Below are positions 8,705 to 18,086 of a DNA stretch of 34,406 nt, one piece after another. The translations under genes and the position numbers were made by a program. Where the stretch lies: contig JAEZSL010000188.1 of assembly GCA_023443925.1 (NCBI GenBank), forward strand, positions 1 to 34,406. The letters are read 5' to 3'. This DNA is from Bacillota bacterium (lineage in GTDB: Bacteria; Bacillota_A; Clostridia; Lachnospirales; Lachnospiraceae). Below the pieces are notes generated by a model. It saw only the letters and a program-made list of their open reading frames with translations, made no database searches and was not told the DNA's origin. Positions within the stretch are counted from its first letter, which is position 1, and each line of letters begins with the position of its first letter.

Positions 8705-10360
8705 ATGTATAGATTGATGGTCGTAGAAGATGAAGATATGATACGCAGAGGCATAGTAAACAGTATTCCCTGGCAGTCTTTAGGCTTTGTAGTGGTAGCA
8801 GAAAGCGCCAACGGCAAAGATGCACTGGAACAGCTGGAGAAAAATCAGGTAGATGTATTGCTGACCGATATTAAAATGCCGATTATGGGAGGAACCGAAC
8901 TGTCCAAAAAAACAAGACAGTTATACCCGGATATTGAAATAATTATCTTAAGCGGATTTGCCGAATTTGAATACGCACGTCAGGCCATTGGCTTTCGGGC
9001 TTTCGATTATTTGCTTAAACCTACCAATAAGAAAAAACTGCTGGATGCTTTTACGGCGTTAAAAGAAAGTATGGACCAAAAGCGAGAGATAAAGGAAGAG
9101 ATATTTTACAGCAATATGTTTATTAATGCGGGTTATGAAACCATGCGGAATGAATTTCTCCAGTCTATGTTAGAAGGGGATACCAGTCTGTTTAAAGATT
9201 TTGATGAGAAAACGGCATCCCTGGAACTGGATTTTTCCGGACATTATTTTACTGCGGCTACGATTAAATTTGACCGAAAGAGCATTTACAAAGAACTGGA
9301 ATCCTCCTGGGCTACCGATAAGAGACTGCTTACCTTCTCATATCGCAACATTTTAAAAGAAGAATTAAGTAATGTCGATAATGCTTATTATATCGTTAAA
9401 GATTATGATACCATAGACTTTGTATTCTGTTTTTCCGCCAAAGAGCGGCAGGAGGCGCAGATGATACCCTGTCTGGAAAGTATCAGTGAGAATATTCATA
9501 ACTGCCTGTTTAAGCAAATAACCGTGCCTTATACCATAGGAATCGGGCTAAGTTACCCTTCCATACATCATATTGCAAAATCTTACAGCCAGGCAAAGCG
9601 CTCCATTCAGAATAATTTTTATCTTGGTGACCAGAGAATACAGGTTTATCAGGATAATAACGAGTCAAAGTATGAGCAGAATTTTATCCGTTTTTATCCG
9701 GAAGAAATGGAGCATGTGGCCGTATCCATCGGCAACGGTAATTATGCCGACACGAAAAAATATCTGACCTCCATTTTCCGGGTGCTGATGGAACAAAATC
9801 TCTTGCCGGAGATCGTAAAAAATTATTGTATCGCCCTTAAACTGATGGTTCAATCAAAGATTGCCGACAGTTATGAAGTAATGGAGAAAATCATCGGTGA
9901 TGAGTACAATGAATTTGTAAAAGAAGCATTAAATGTAAAAGAACTTGAGAACTATATTGTCAATGTTATGACAGCATTGGCAAAAGAAATTGATCAGACC
10001 ATTGATCCGTTGGAAATCAAGGAACAACGTAAGGTAATTGATAAGGCAAAAGCGTATATCGGGGCACATCTCAGTGAAAAAATTACTTTGAAAATGATCA
10101 GTGAACATGTTTATTTGTCTGAAACCTACTTTAGTTTCCTGTTTAAAAAGATTATGGGGATTACTTACATCGATTATATACAGAAACTTCGTATGCAGGA
10201 AGCTAAGAAATTGCTGGTGAATACCAATTATAAGGTCTATAAAGTTGCAGAATTAATTGGTTACAGCGATTACAAATATTTTTCTGTCCAATTTAAGAAG
10301 TATGCTGCTCTGACTCCGAAGGAATACCGGAATCAGGGAAGGCGGGAAGCAAAACAATGA
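8705..10360 (+). CDS. YesN-type response regulator, REC plus AraC DNA-binding domain
   Basis: The 551-residue protein begins with a receiver domain: acidic pocket EDED (residues 8-11), phospho-acceptor Asp55 in TDIKMP and conserved Lys in YLLKPTN. A long middle region of about 300 residues resembles the variable linker of YesN proteins. The C-terminal 100 residues are an AraC double helix-turn-helix ([24 protein letters not shown] to [19 protein letters not shown]). The start has AAGGAG overlapping the preceding stop, 3 nt after the kinase gene. The family activates transcription after phosphorylation by LytS-type kinases. The adjacent pentulose operon is a plausible target, but no binding site was identified. 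Confidence 0.94.
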   Translation: MYRLMVVEDEDMIRRGIVNSIPWQSLGFVVVAESANGKDALEQLEKNQVDVLLTDIKMPIMGGTELSKKTRQLYPDIEIIILSGFAEFEYARQAIGFRAFDYLLKPTNKKKLLDAFTALKESMDQKREIKEEIFYSNMFINAGYETMRNEFLQSMLEGDTSLFKDFDEKTASLELDFSGHYFTAATIKFDRKSIYKELESSWATDKRLLTFSYRNILKEELSNVDNAYYIVKDYDTIDFVFCFSAKERQEAQMIPCLESISENIHNCLFKQITVPYTIGIGLSYPSIHHIAKSYSQAKRSIQNNFYLGDQRIQVYQDNNESKYEQNFIRFYPEEMEHVAVSIGNGNYADTKKYLTSIFRVLMEQNLLPEIVKNYCIALKLMVQSKIADSYEVMEKIIGDEYNEFVKEALNVKELENYIVNVMTALAKEIDQTIDPLEIKEQRKVIDKAKAYIGAHLSEKITLKMISEHVYLSETYFSFLFKKIMGITYIDYIQKLRMQEAKKLLVNTNYKVYKVAELIGYSDYKYFSVQFKKYAALTPKEYRNQGRREAKQ

Positions 10361-10370
10361 GGTGTTGCCT

Positions 10371-12443
10371 ATGGGGAAACTCAGTAAGAAAATGAGCCTG
10401 CTGCAAAAAATGGTTACAGTCATATTAACCGTTGTGATTGCACCAATCTTGATTATAGGAATTATAGCTACAAATATATCAAAAACCGCCCTTGAGAATC
10501 AGTCACAAAAGTCCAGAACAGCCATTACTGCCCAGACAGCGGACCGGATTGACCAGGAAATGGACCGGATTAATCAAATGATTTTACAGGTTTCTATGAG
10601 CACTGCCTTTCAGGAGGTGGTTAAAAATCTGGAAGCGAAAAAGGGTTTAAGCGGCAAGGAATTAGCAGAATGGAATTTAAGCAGAATGAAATATCTGCAG
10701 GTTCTTGATAAAGATATTCAAAGTGTTACAATCTCAAATAAATATATCAGCAATATGTCTTTAATGTATATTACAGGCGATATTATAGGGCCCTCCAGAA
10801 ATCTGCCGGAAGAAACCACAGATATTCGGGATACCAAAGTATATCAAAAGCTGATTCAGAACCAGGATATGGTCTGGCTGAGTACGGATGAAGCAGATAT
10901 GTATGTGGACAGCCGTTATCTGACGGTGGGAAAATCCGTCAGGAGCTTTTATTATTCGGATTCGGAACCGGTTGCGGCAGTTGCCGTGGAATTAAGCTAT
11001 CAGGCATTTCAAGCCATGTTATCAGGAATTAAAATCGATGAGAAGGATATGTCCTATCTTATCGCGGCTAACGGCAGCCTGATTTCGTCACAGCCCTATG
11101 AACAGACACAGAAGGTGGAAAAGGAACCGGTATTTGCAGAAGCAGCAGCACGGGCGGAGAATACTCCTTCGGATACTTTTATAACCGCTGTGGAAGGAGT
11201 CCGTTCTATCATAACTTATAAAAAGTGCGAAGAATCGGGATTAATCTGTATGGTCGTAATTCCGGAAGCGGAAGTAATTAAGGGTTCTGATGAAATCAGA
11301 AATTCCATATTACTGATCGGTGTTCTTTTTTCAATCTTGGCTGTTCTGGGCGGTTTATATTTTTCATTGAACATGACAAATGATTTAAAACATGTGGAAA
11401 AGACAATGTTCCTTTCTGCAAAAGGCGATCTGACCGTTACGGCGCAAACGAAGCGTACGGATGAAATCGGAAAGGTTGCAGCCTCCTTTAACACCATGGT
11501 ACAAAGCATCCGAAAGCTGCTGGTACAAAGTAAGGAGGTATCGAAAGAGGTAGGTGAAACGGCAGAAGCTCTGGTAAGGATATCGGATTCTTCTTCGCTC
11601 TCCGTAGAGGAGATATCCGCTGCCATGAATGAAGTTGCCCAGGGTGCCGGAAAACAGAGTGTAGAAGTTGACCGGAGCATGTCTATATTCAGAGAATTGG
11701 CAGAGGATATACAAAATGCCGTAGTCAGCACAAATATAATGGTAACCGGAGCAAGTCAGGTTAAGGACTATACGGTTCAGGGTATTCAGGCGGCTAAGAT
11801 TCTGGATAAAAAGGCGCTGGAAGTGATAACAATTACTGCCCAGGTGGTAGAGCAGATATCCGGACTGGCTAAAAACATGACTATTATCAGTGAATTTACA
11901 AATATATTAAATGAAATTTCAGATCAGACAGAATTACTCTCCTTAAATGCCTCCATTGAGGCCGCAAGAGCCGGAGAACAGGGGAAAGGCTTTACGGTTG
12001 TGGCTCAGGAAATCCGTAAGCTTGCCGAACAGTCCGGCAGCCAGACAAAGAAAATCGAGCACCTGGTAAGTGAGATCCTGTCACAAACCAAGGCCTCGGC
12101 AGAATTCGTACTGAAAGCCAATACCATCATCAGGGATCAGGCAGAGTCAGCCAAGGAATCCGCTGAGAATTTCAGCAGGATTGATACTGCCATGAATGAA
12201 TTACAGCAAAATATGAACCGGATTAGGAGTGTGATTCAAAAGATTGATTCGGGGAAGGAAAGTGTGTTAAGCAGCATTTATAGTATTGCAGAAGTTACTG
12301 AGACTGCTGCCGCCTCCTCGGAAGAAGTATCGGCTTCCACCCAGGAGCAGCTAAGTGCCCAGGAAGAACTTACCCATATGGCAGCTATGCTGAATCAGTA
12401 CTCTGTAAGTCTTAACGAAACACTTGAATATTTTAATGTATAA
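10371..12443 (+). CDS. Methyl-accepting chemotaxis protein with large extracellular sensor
   Basis: The 690-residue chemoreceptor has a first membrane segment at about residues 13-35, an extracellular region of about 275 residues consistent with a double-Cache fold, a second membrane segment at about 312-333, a HAMP domain and a long coiled-coil signalling domain. The hairpin tip is canonical: [18 protein letters not shown] followed by [18 protein letters not shown]. It would control flagellar motors through CheW/CheA. ATG 10371 has GAGGTG (10359-10364) with 6-nt spacing. GTG 10362 and TTG 10365 are in frame but too close to that site. It follows the response regulator by 10 nt and appears to be the last gene of the sensory operon. 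It lacks a CheW-docking tail motif. Confidence 0.93.
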   Translation: MGKLSKKMSLLQKMVTVILTVVIAPILIIGIIATNISKTALENQSQKSRTAITAQTADRIDQEMDRINQMILQVSMSTAFQEVVKNLEAKKGLSGKELAEWNLSRMKYLQVLDKDIQSVTISNKYISNMSLMYITGDIIGPSRNLPEETTDIRDTKVYQKLIQNQDMVWLSTDEADMYVDSRYLTVGKSVRSFYYSDSEPVAAVAVELSYQAFQAMLSGIKIDEKDMSYLIAANGSLISSQPYEQTQKVEKEPVFAEAAARAENTPSDTFITAVEGVRSIITYKKCEESGLICMVVIPEAEVIKGSDEIRNSILLIGVLFSILAVLGGLYFSLNMTNDLKHVEKTMFLSAKGDLTVTAQTKRTDEIGKVAASFNTMVQSIRKLLVQSKEVSKEVGETAEALVRISDSSSLSVEEISAAMNEVAQGAGKQSVEVDRSMSIFRELAEDIQNAVVSTNIMVTGASQVKDYTVQGIQAAKILDKKALEVITITAQVVEQISGLAKNMTIISEFTNILNEISDQTELLSLNASIEAARAGEQGKGFTVVAQEIRKLAEQSGSQTKKIEHLVSEILSQTKASAEFVLKANTIIRDQAESAKESAENFSRIDTAMNELQQNMNRIRSVIQKIDSGKESVLSSIYSIAEVTETAAASSEEVSASTQEQLSAQEELTHMAAMLNQYSVSLNETLEYFNV

Positions 12444-12483
12444 ATTTAATTTCAAATTCATTTATTTAAATTAATGACAGAAA

Positions 12484-12504
12484 AATGTTAACATATATAA
12501 CATT
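12484..12504. promoter_or_regulatory. AT-rich dyad, possible operator
   Basis: AATGTTA (12484-12490) and TAACATT (12498-12504) are perfect 7-bp inverted arms around a 7-nt centre, in the 248-bp spacer between the chemoreceptor and the glycosyltransferase. No clear terminator or promoter was seen in this spacer, and AT-rich dyads arise easily by chance. Confidence 0.3.
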
Positions 12505-12691
12505 CATCTCTTTTATGCATATATTGTGATAAATAGGATATATCCTTTTGGCGGTATATGGAAAAGTAAAATGCAGTAATTTAACCGGAACCTTTACTTC
12601 GATTATCGATGTTACGATATGGATATGGCTTTATTTTTTTGCTCTGAGCCTGTTACCGGTATAAACTGCATATATGAAAAGGAGATGTAGA

Positions 12692-13708
12692 ATGTATAAA
12701 GTTCTTATGTGTGTGTTTTTCCCCCAGGTCTATACGGAAATAAGTCAGGGTTTTAAAGAGGCCGGCTGTGTTGTAAAAGAGTTATTTATAGGGGAAGAGG
12801 ATATAGGTAAATTTGATTCTCTTGAGAAGAAACTGATAAGTGCAATTGATGAATTCAAGCCTGATTTTGTATATTCTTATGGCTGGTGGAAGGATGTTAT
12901 TGATATCAATGCATTCTTTGATGTAATTAAGAAAAAAGGGTTATTTCATGTATGGTGGTCTTCAGATGACCCGGTTTGCTGCGGTCAGGTATCCCTGCCT
13001 GCCGCAAAGAGAGCGGATTTGGTTTTTACTCCCGTAGAGGAATTAATACCGGAGTATGCTAAATTTGGAATCAGGGCATATTTACAGCAAAATGCCTGTG
13101 CCTCCCAATATACAAAAGTAAAACCCAAAACGGATTATCGGAATGATCTGGTCTTGGTAGGAAATAATTATAGTTTCCGGCATGTGGATGCTGAATCAAA
13201 AAAGCACATCTACTACACCTTCAGGGTGGACGGTATCTATCAGATTCTGGCACCTCTGGTTGATGCACAGAAAAACGTGAAAGCATACGGCAAATGGTGG
13301 ATGGATTATGACCGGGCTTATATCCTGCCTACCGCAAATTATGGCGGCGTGCTGGAGAAGAAGGAAATACCATATGTTTATGCCTCGGCTAAAATTTCTC
13401 TGGGAATCCAGCAGGTAGCAACCTCAGCAACCTATATTTCTACCAGAACCTATGAAGCCCTTGGATGCGGTGCCTTCCATATTACACAATATTCGCAGGG
13501 CGTAGAGAACTACTTTAAAAAAGGAGTACACCTGGTATGGTCCAGTTCAAAAGAAGAGACTCTGGATCTCGTAAATTATTACCTGGCTCATAAGGATGAA
13601 AGAGAAAAAATAGCCCTTAACGGCAAACGGGAAGTGGATGAAAAACATAGACTCGTTCACCGCGCCAAGGCAGTATTGGATACAGTTGCTCAGTATGTTA
13701 AGAAGTAA
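12692..13708 (+). CDS. CgeB-like glycosyltransferase
   Basis: The 338-residue protein resembles the CgeB/Glyco_trans_1_2 group. It has an N-terminal nucleotide-sugar-type fold starting MYKVLMCVFFP, a WWSSDDP motif near residue 90, and a C-terminal segment with YEALGCGAFHITQYSQGVENYF and a long terminal helix (LNGKREVDEKHRLVHRA). ATG 12692 has AAAGGAG at 12678-12684 with 7-nt spacing. An ATG six codons upstream (12674) overlaps that site and is unlikely. In Bacillus subtilis CgeB is tied to the spore outer layer, but homologues also decorate other surfaces. The donor and acceptor are unknown. It stands alone between the chemotaxis operon and DNA-repair genes. Confidence 0.82.
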   Translation: MYKVLMCVFFPQVYTEISQGFKEAGCVVKELFIGEEDIGKFDSLEKKLISAIDEFKPDFVYSYGWWKDVIDINAFFDVIKKKGLFHVWWSSDDPVCCGQVSLPAAKRADLVFTPVEELIPEYAKFGIRAYLQQNACASQYTKVKPKTDYRNDLVLVGNNYSFRHVDAESKKHIYYTFRVDGIYQILAPLVDAQKNVKAYGKWWMDYDRAYILPTANYGGVLEKKEIPYVYASAKISLGIQQVATSATYISTRTYEALGCGAFHITQYSQGVENYFKKGVHLVWSSSKEETLDLVNYYLAHKDEREKIALNGKREVDEKHRLVHRAKAVLDTVAQYVKK

Positions 13709-13822
13709 GTAATGAAAGGCAAGTTTAGGGTAAGTGTCTTTTTAACGGCACCTATGCTCAGCTGTATAACCTGCAGTCAAAAATTTAAACTGTAAAATAA
13801 TTTCATATCCTGAATTGAGAAG

Positions 13823-13869
13823 AAAATCACCGCCGGATCTGTTATAATTACAGCAAAGGAGGTGATTTT
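13823..13869. promoter_or_regulatory. Inverted repeat overlapping the alkA-like ribosome site and flanking its promoter
   Basis: AAAATCACC (13823-13831) is the exact reverse complement of GGTGATTTT (13861-13869), which contains the 3' half of the Shine-Dalgarno region. The arms flank the -10 box. In a read-through RNA the upper arm would pair with the ribosome site. In RNA started at the local promoter that arm is absent. Confidence 0.5.
13840..13848 (+). promoter_or_regulatory. Extended -10 promoter of the alkylation-repair operon
   Basis: TGT plus TATAAT (13843-13848) forms an extended -10 element. A TTGAGA at 13815-13820 is too far away (22 nt) for a normal spacer. Predicted start near 13855 would place the leader directly at AAAGGAGG, only about 15 nt before the TTG start codon. 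Confidence 0.5.
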
Positions 13870-14526
13870 TTGTATTTTGAATATGGCAGCAGAGAAATAG
13901 AATTTTTAAAGGAACGTGACAAACTGCTTGGTGCCGCCATCGACCGCATCGGACCAATACAACGGGCTGTGGAGAGTGATATATTCTCTTCTGTCGTGCA
14001 TCATATCATTGGGCAGCAGATTTCCACTTCGGCACAGGCAACAATATGGCAGCGGCTTAACGGCAGGGTAAAAGAGATCAATGCAGTTACTGTATATGAG
14101 CTTGGAGTGAATGAACTGCAGAAACTTGGAATGACTTTTAAAAAAGCGGAATATATCTCTGACTTCGCAGATAGAGTCCGAAACGGGGATTTTAACATAG
14201 AGGAACTTTATAATCTGTCCGACACCGAGGTTATAAAAAAGCTCTCAGCTTTAAAAGGCATCGGCGTCTGGACAGCTGAGATGCTTCTGATATTTTGTAT
14301 GCAGCGTCCCGATATCGTAAGTTACGGCGATTTGGCTATTTTGCGGGGAATGCGGATGCTCTATCACCACAGAAGCATTGACAGAGATAAATTTGCAAAA
14401 TACGCAAAGCGTTATTCGCCCTATGGCACGGTAGCGAGCCTGTACCTTTGGGCAATTGCCGGAGGGGGGATACCGGAAATGCGGGATTATGCACCGAAAA
14501 AGAAAAAGGAGGGTGCGAAAAAATGA
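13870..14526 (+). CDS. alkA: DNA-3-methyladenine glycosylase II (AlkA-like, HhH-GPD)
   Basis: The 218-residue enzyme belongs to the helix-hairpin-helix GPD glycosylases that excise alkylated bases. It shows SVVHHIIGQQIS near the N-terminus, the hairpin LKGIGVWTAEMLL, and the catalytic aspartate in SYGDLAILRG (Asp154). The start is TTG 13870, chosen because AAAGGAGGTGAT at 13855-13866 is a near-perfect ribosome site with 7 nt between AGGAGG and the TTG. No ATG offers a comparable fit. The stop overlaps the next start (ATGA at 14523-14526), so the repair genes are translationally coupled. Genes of this type are commonly grouped with Ada/Ogt functions, as here. Confidence 0.9.
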   Translation: MYFEYGSREIEFLKERDKLLGAAIDRIGPIQRAVESDIFSSVVHHIIGQQISTSAQATIWQRLNGRVKEINAVTVYELGVNELQKLGMTFKKAEYISDFADRVRNGDFNIEELYNLSDTEVIKKLSALKGIGVWTAEMLLIFCMQRPDIVSYGDLAILRGMRMLYHHRSIDRDKFAKYAKRYSPYGTVASLYLWAIAGGGIPEMRDYAPKKKKEGAKK

Positions 14527-15072
14527 CCCATGAAGAAATGTGGAATGCTGTATTGGAAAAGGATGCAGCCTATGACGGTATTTTTTTCTACGGGGTAAAA
14601 TCGACGGGAATATATTGCAGACCTTCCTGCAAATCGAAAAAACCGAAACAGGTCAACATTACTTATTTTGATACGGGGACGCAGGCAAGAGAAGCCGGTT
14701 TCAGACCCTGTAAGCGTTGCAGAAGTGATCTTTTTGAATATGAACCCATAAGGGAAATAGCCGAAAAGGCCAAAAGACTGTTGGAGGATTCTTTTCAAAA
14801 GAGATTCGAACTGAACCGTGAACTGGATCAACTGGGGTTGACGCAGCACCGTATGGCGGAAATTTTTAAGGCGGAATACGGCTTTACCTTATATGAGTAC
14901 GCGTGCGAGCTGCGGCTGAAAAGAGGCAAAAAGGCTTTTGACAGATAGTGAAAAAGATATTATTGACATCGCCTACTCCACCGGATTTAATAGTTTGTCG
15001 TCGTTTTACCGGTTTTTCAAAAACAAAGCCGGAGCTGCTCCGGCTGTCTATCGAAAGGAGTCCCGAAAATGA
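14523..15072 (+). pseudogene. adaA: AdaA-like methylphosphotriester acceptor / AraC regulator, frameshifted
   Basis: The first frame (14523-14948, 141 residues) encodes the Ada zinc domain with Cys32, Cys36, Cys63 and Cys66 (YCRPSC and CKRC), followed by the first half of an AraC domain, and stops at TAG 14946-14948. The rest of the second helix-turn-helix continues in the +1 frame from 14938 (LTDSEKDIIDIAYSTGFNSL) to TGA 15070-15072. Removing one T from the TTTT at 14936-14939 would join the frames as ...KKALTDSEKD. This is either a real one-base insertion, leaving a truncated protein without complete DNA binding, or a sequencing error. Intact AdaA takes a methyl group on the first Cys and activates the repair genes. 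The start has AAGGAGGG 9 nt upstream. Confidence 0.85.
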
Positions 15073-15527
15073 CTAAATATGCTTACTATCCCTTTGTATT
15101 TGGGATACTGAAAGTCGGTTATACGGATAAGTCGGTTATTTCATTGGAACGTACGGCTCAGATAGATTCCGTCAATGAACCATCTGCTCTTTCCGAGCTT
15201 GCCTTTAACCAGATAATTGAGTATTTAAACGGCAGGCGTACTGATTTTGATTTTCCTTATGAGCTTTCCGGTACTGAGTTTCAGAAAAGAGTCTGGAAGG
15301 AGCTTTGTCACATTCCATATGGTGAAACCCGTACCTATAAGCAGCTTGCCGAGGCTATCGGACATCCAAAAGCAAGCCGGGCGGTGGGTTTGGCAAATAG
15401 TAAGAATCCGGTAGCAATTGCCGTACCCTGTCACCGGGTAATCGGATCAAACGGCAGCCTCACCGGATATGCAGGCGGCCTTGATATGAAAAAAGCCCTG
15501 TTGCAGCTTGAACGCACCGGTATATAA
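15069..15527 (+). CDS. ogt: Methylated-DNA--protein-cysteine methyltransferase (Ogt/AdaB)
   Basis: The 152-residue suicide enzyme removes methyl groups from O6-methylguanine. The acceptor motif is IAVPCHRVIG with Cys121, preceded by the DNA-binding helix-turn-helix segment YKQLAEAIGHPKASRAVG. Length is normal for the family. ATG 15069 overlaps the last codon and stop of the out-of-frame AdaA tail (ATGA) and has AAAGGAG about 10 nt upstream. It is the last gene before the terminator at 15576-15602. If the AdaA frameshift is real, this gene may depend on basal transcription from the alkA-side promoter, and coupling through the AdaA tail would be lost. Confidence 0.93.
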   Translation: MTKYAYYPFVFGILKVGYTDKSVISLERTAQIDSVNEPSALSELAFNQIIEYLNGRRTDFDFPYELSGTEFQKRVWKELCHIPYGETRTYKQLAEAIGHPKASRAVGLANSKNPVAIAVPCHRVIGSNGSLTGYAGGLDMKKALLQLERTGI

Positions 15528-15575
15528 TAATAATCAAAAGCTTTATGCCGGTATAAATTTGAAGTATTAAAAGCG

Positions 15576-15602
15576 GCCCTGGAATATTTTCAGGGCTTTT
15601 TT
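15576..15602 (+). terminator. Rho-independent terminator of the repair operon
   Basis: GCCCTG (15576-15581) pairs with CAGGGC (15591-15596) around a 9-nt loop and is followed by six T residues. This is the clearest terminator within the window. Confidence 0.92.
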
Positions 15603-15704
15603 GTGTAGAGGAAGCACCGCTAAAGATTAAAAACAGTTTACCTGCAGAAATACAATTGGTGAGAGGGAAATAAGTAAAAAATATGTAAATTTAGGATATT
15701 TCTA

Positions 15705-15747
15705 TTGACAGAAACAGGATAGTCGAATAATATATAAACAAACGTTT
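15705..15747 (+). promoter_or_regulatory. Promoter and probable TetR operator
   Basis: TTGACA (15705-15710), a 17-nt spacer and TAATAT (15728-15733) form a sigma-A promoter. Just downstream, at the expected transcription start, is the palindrome AAACGTTT (15740-15747) inside the near-symmetric ACAAACGTTTACT. Its position suits autorepression by the TetR protein encoded about 50 bp further on. Confidence 0.6.
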
Positions 15748-15798
15748 ACTTATTTTTGGAGTTTATATTAACACTGAAACCAATCAGGGGGGATAATT

Positions 15799-16437
15799 AT
15801 GAAACAGACGAAGGAAAAAACTGAGGGAAAAAAAGGTACCCTCACAAGAGAACTTATCTTTACGACCGCTGTGGATCTCTTTTCTCAAAAAGGTTTCAGC
15901 GGTGTGTCGGTGCGGGACATTACAAGAGAGGTCGGCATCAACGAAAGTTCCCTCTATAATCATTTTAAAAATAAGGAAGCTCTGCTGGCGGCTATTTTTG
16001 AATATTTTAAAGGTGAAATGAGCGGAGCCGTTTTTACGGAGGAAGATGTGGACCAGATCATTGAACAGATTGGCCCGTTAGTCTTTTTAGAGCAGTCCCT
16101 GGATATATTTCTTCAGAGGTTGGGAAGCCCTCTTATGAATAAGATAGGGCGCATTCTTACAATTGAGCAGTTTGCGGATGAAAATATCCGCCAGTTTTTC
16201 GAACAGCAGATATTTGAGCTTCCCCGCCGTATTTATACCAGAGCATTTACCAAGATGATACAGGACGGGGCAATACAGGCGCTGGACCCTGTTTTGCTTG
16301 CAGAGGAATATCTGGCGTATTCCGTTAGTCTATATTATGAATATGCAATTGTAAAACACGAAATTATTGAGGCAGAATATATAAAAGGACTTGTTTTAAA
16401 ACATATTGAGTTTTTCTGGAGCAGAATCAAACAATAG
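15799..16437 (+). CDS. TetR/AcrR family transcriptional regulator
   Basis: The 212-residue protein has a TetR N-terminal DNA-binding domain: LIFTTAVDLFSQKGFSGVSV followed by ITREVGINESSLYNHFKNKE (about residues 17-62). The C-terminal ligand domain is helical and not recognisable as to ligand. ATG 15799 has a GGGGGG-rich ribosome site about 8 nt upstream. The promoter contains a palindrome suitable for self-repression. The gene is followed by a FAD-dependent oxidoreductase, which is its likely target. The last codons (SRIKQ-stop) form the first copy of a tandem repeat that continues beyond the stop. Confidence 0.9.
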   Translation: MKQTKEKTEGKKGTLTRELIFTTAVDLFSQKGFSGVSVRDITREVGINESSLYNHFKNKEALLAAIFEYFKGEMSGAVFTEEDVDQIIEQIGPLVFLEQSLDIFLQRLGSPLMNKIGRILTIEQFADENIRQFFEQQIFELPRRIYTRAFTKMIQDGAIQALDPVLLAEEYLAYSVSLYYEYAIVKHEIIEAEYIKGLVLKHIEFFWSRIKQ

Positions 16438-16542
16438 AAAGCAGAACCAAACAAATAGAAAGCAGAACCAAACAAATAGAAAGCGGAATTGAGCAATAGA
16501 AATTAGAATCAAGCTATAGAAAGCAGAATCAAGAGTTAAAGA
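16421..16542 (+). repeat. Six tandem copies of a 20-21 bp unit spanning the tetR stop
   Basis: Copies start at 16421, 16441, 16462, 16483, 16503 and 16523. The unit is close to GCAGAACCAAACAAATAGAA plus A. Copies 2 and 3 are identical and the others diverge by several bases. Copy 1 encodes the final residues and TAG of the TetR protein. The array fills almost all of the spacer before the oxidoreductase gene. Confidence 0.9.
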
Positions 16543-16556
16543 CGGGAGGGAATTGA

Positions 16557-18080
16557 ATGAATAAGAAGAAAGTGATAATCATTGGTGCCGGTATGGCAGG
16601 TCTTTCTGCCGGTTGTTATCTCCAAATGAGTGGTTATGAAACTGAAATATACGAACTTGGGTCGACGCCGGGGGGCTTATGTACCGGCTGGGAAAGAAAA
16701 GGCTATTCTTTTGATGGCTGTATCCACTGGCTGGTTGGCACCAGACCTGCGGTGAGTATCTATCACCTGTGGAATGAGCTGATTGATATGAAGCAGCTGC
16801 CGGTGGCTGACTATGAGGAGTATTGTGCCATAGAGGATGAAGCAGGAAACCGCTTCACGGCATATACCGATATTAGTGAGCTGGAAAAGGAAATGAAACG
16901 TGTTTCCCCGGAAGACACTGTTCTCATCCAACAGTTTATCCATGGTATTAAAACCTTTCTTGACTTTAATCTGCCGGTGGAAAAACCAATGGAGTTTATG
17001 TCCCTTTCAGAAAAGTTCCGTATGATAACAGGAATGCTGCCGAAACTTCCTCAGATGCTAAAATGGCTGCGGATGAGTAATGCGGACTTTGCGGAAAAAC
17101 TTCACAGTCCTCTGCTGAAACGGTTTTTCACAAAAGCTTACCCAGGATGCTTTACCATGCTGGTTACTCTGATTAATTGCGGCTGGCTCCATAAAAAGGG
17201 GGCAGGTTACCCTCTTGGTGGTTCTATGAAGCTTTCCCGCCTCATGGAACAAAGGTATCTTGATCTTGGCGGCAGCATCCACTACCGTTCTCCGGTAGAC
17301 AGGATATTAGTACGTAATGATAAGGCTTACGGTGTCAGAGCGGGCCAGGAAGAACATACCGCAGATATCGTGATATCGGCAGCCGACGGCAGAAGTACCA
17401 TCTATCAGATGCTGCGTGGGGAATATCTGAGTAAAGCCTTCGTCAGTTTGTATGAAAAAAACGAATTATCACGTCCCGCACCCGGTATGTATTTATCGAT
17501 TGGTGTAGACCGCAGTTTTGAGTGGCAGCCCCATTGGATTTTTCTCCCGCTGAAGAAGAGTATTACTATTGACAGTAAAACCGTACTGGAGGAGCTGGCG
17601 TTAACCATTGTTAATTTTGACCCGACGGCAGCCGGTTCTGGAAAGACCTGCATGACCGTTATGTTATCCAGTAATGACTGTTATTACTGGGTGGAGCTCA
17701 GGATAAAAGATAGACGACGTTATGATGAAGAGAAAAGGATAATCTGCAGCCAGATTCTTGACGCTCTGGAGGAGCATTTCGGAGATTTCAAAAACCATGT
17801 TGAAGTCTGTGATCTGGCCACTCCGGCAACCTATGTGCGTTATACGGCGAACTGGCAGGCCAGTTCCCAGGGATGGTCCGCCAGTAAGAAGACTTTTGGC
17901 AAGAGTATTCCCAAAGAGCTGCCGGGACTTAAGAATTTTTATATGGCCGGCCAATGGGTGGAAATTGGCGGCGGTGTACCTATGTGTATGATGAGCGGAA
18001 GAAATGCCGCGCAGACTATTTGTAAAAGAGATAATATAAAATTTATGAATGGTATCCAGCTCCAGACTGCGGAAATATAG
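16557..18080 (+). CDS. CrtI/phytoene-desaturase-like FAD-dependent oxidoreductase
   Basis: The 507-residue protein opens with a dinucleotide-binding motif, VIIIGAGMAGLSAGCYL, an acidic strand end (EIYELGS) and PGGLCTGWERKGYSFD, which place it among phytoene desaturase and carotenoid isomerase-like amine-oxidase-fold enzymes. The C-terminal FAD segment is NFYMAGQWVEIGGGVPMCMMSGR. No carotenoid synthesis gene (CrtB, CrtE) is nearby, so carotenoid chemistry is not supported. Many clostridial members have unknown substrates. ATG 16557 follows a GGGAGGG site by about 7 nt. It is 119 bp after the tetR gene and probably co-regulated with it. Confidence 0.85.
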   Translation: MNKKKVIIIGAGMAGLSAGCYLQMSGYETEIYELGSTPGGLCTGWERKGYSFDGCIHWLVGTRPAVSIYHLWNELIDMKQLPVADYEEYCAIEDEAGNRFTAYTDISELEKEMKRVSPEDTVLIQQFIHGIKTFLDFNLPVEKPMEFMSLSEKFRMITGMLPKLPQMLKWLRMSNADFAEKLHSPLLKRFFTKAYPGCFTMLVTLINCGWLHKKGAGYPLGGSMKLSRLMEQRYLDLGGSIHYRSPVDRILVRNDKAYGVRAGQEEHTADIVISAADGRSTIYQMLRGEYLSKAFVSLYEKNELSRPAPGMYLSIGVDRSFEWQPHWIFLPLKKSITIDSKTVLEELALTIVNFDPTAAGSGKTCMTVMLSSNDCYYWVELRIKDRRRYDEEKRIICSQILDALEEHFGDFKNHVEVCDLATPATYVRYTANWQASSQGWSASKKTFGKSIPKELPGLKNFYMAGQWVEIGGGVPMCMMSGRNAAQTICKRDNIKFMNGIQLQTAEI

Positions 18081-18086
18081 TATTAA

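Noticed and set aside
11216..11731. 171-residue minus-strand frame inside the chemoreceptor gene
   Set aside because: It lies wholly within a strongly supported gene with canonical motifs and has no family features of its own.
16421..16542. Possible CRISPR-like array
   Set aside because: The units are contiguous with no unique spacers, have no palindromic repeat, and there are no cas genes.
16557..18080. Carotenoid biosynthesis locus
   Set aside because: Only one CrtI-like gene is present; no CrtB, CrtE or other pathway gene is nearby.
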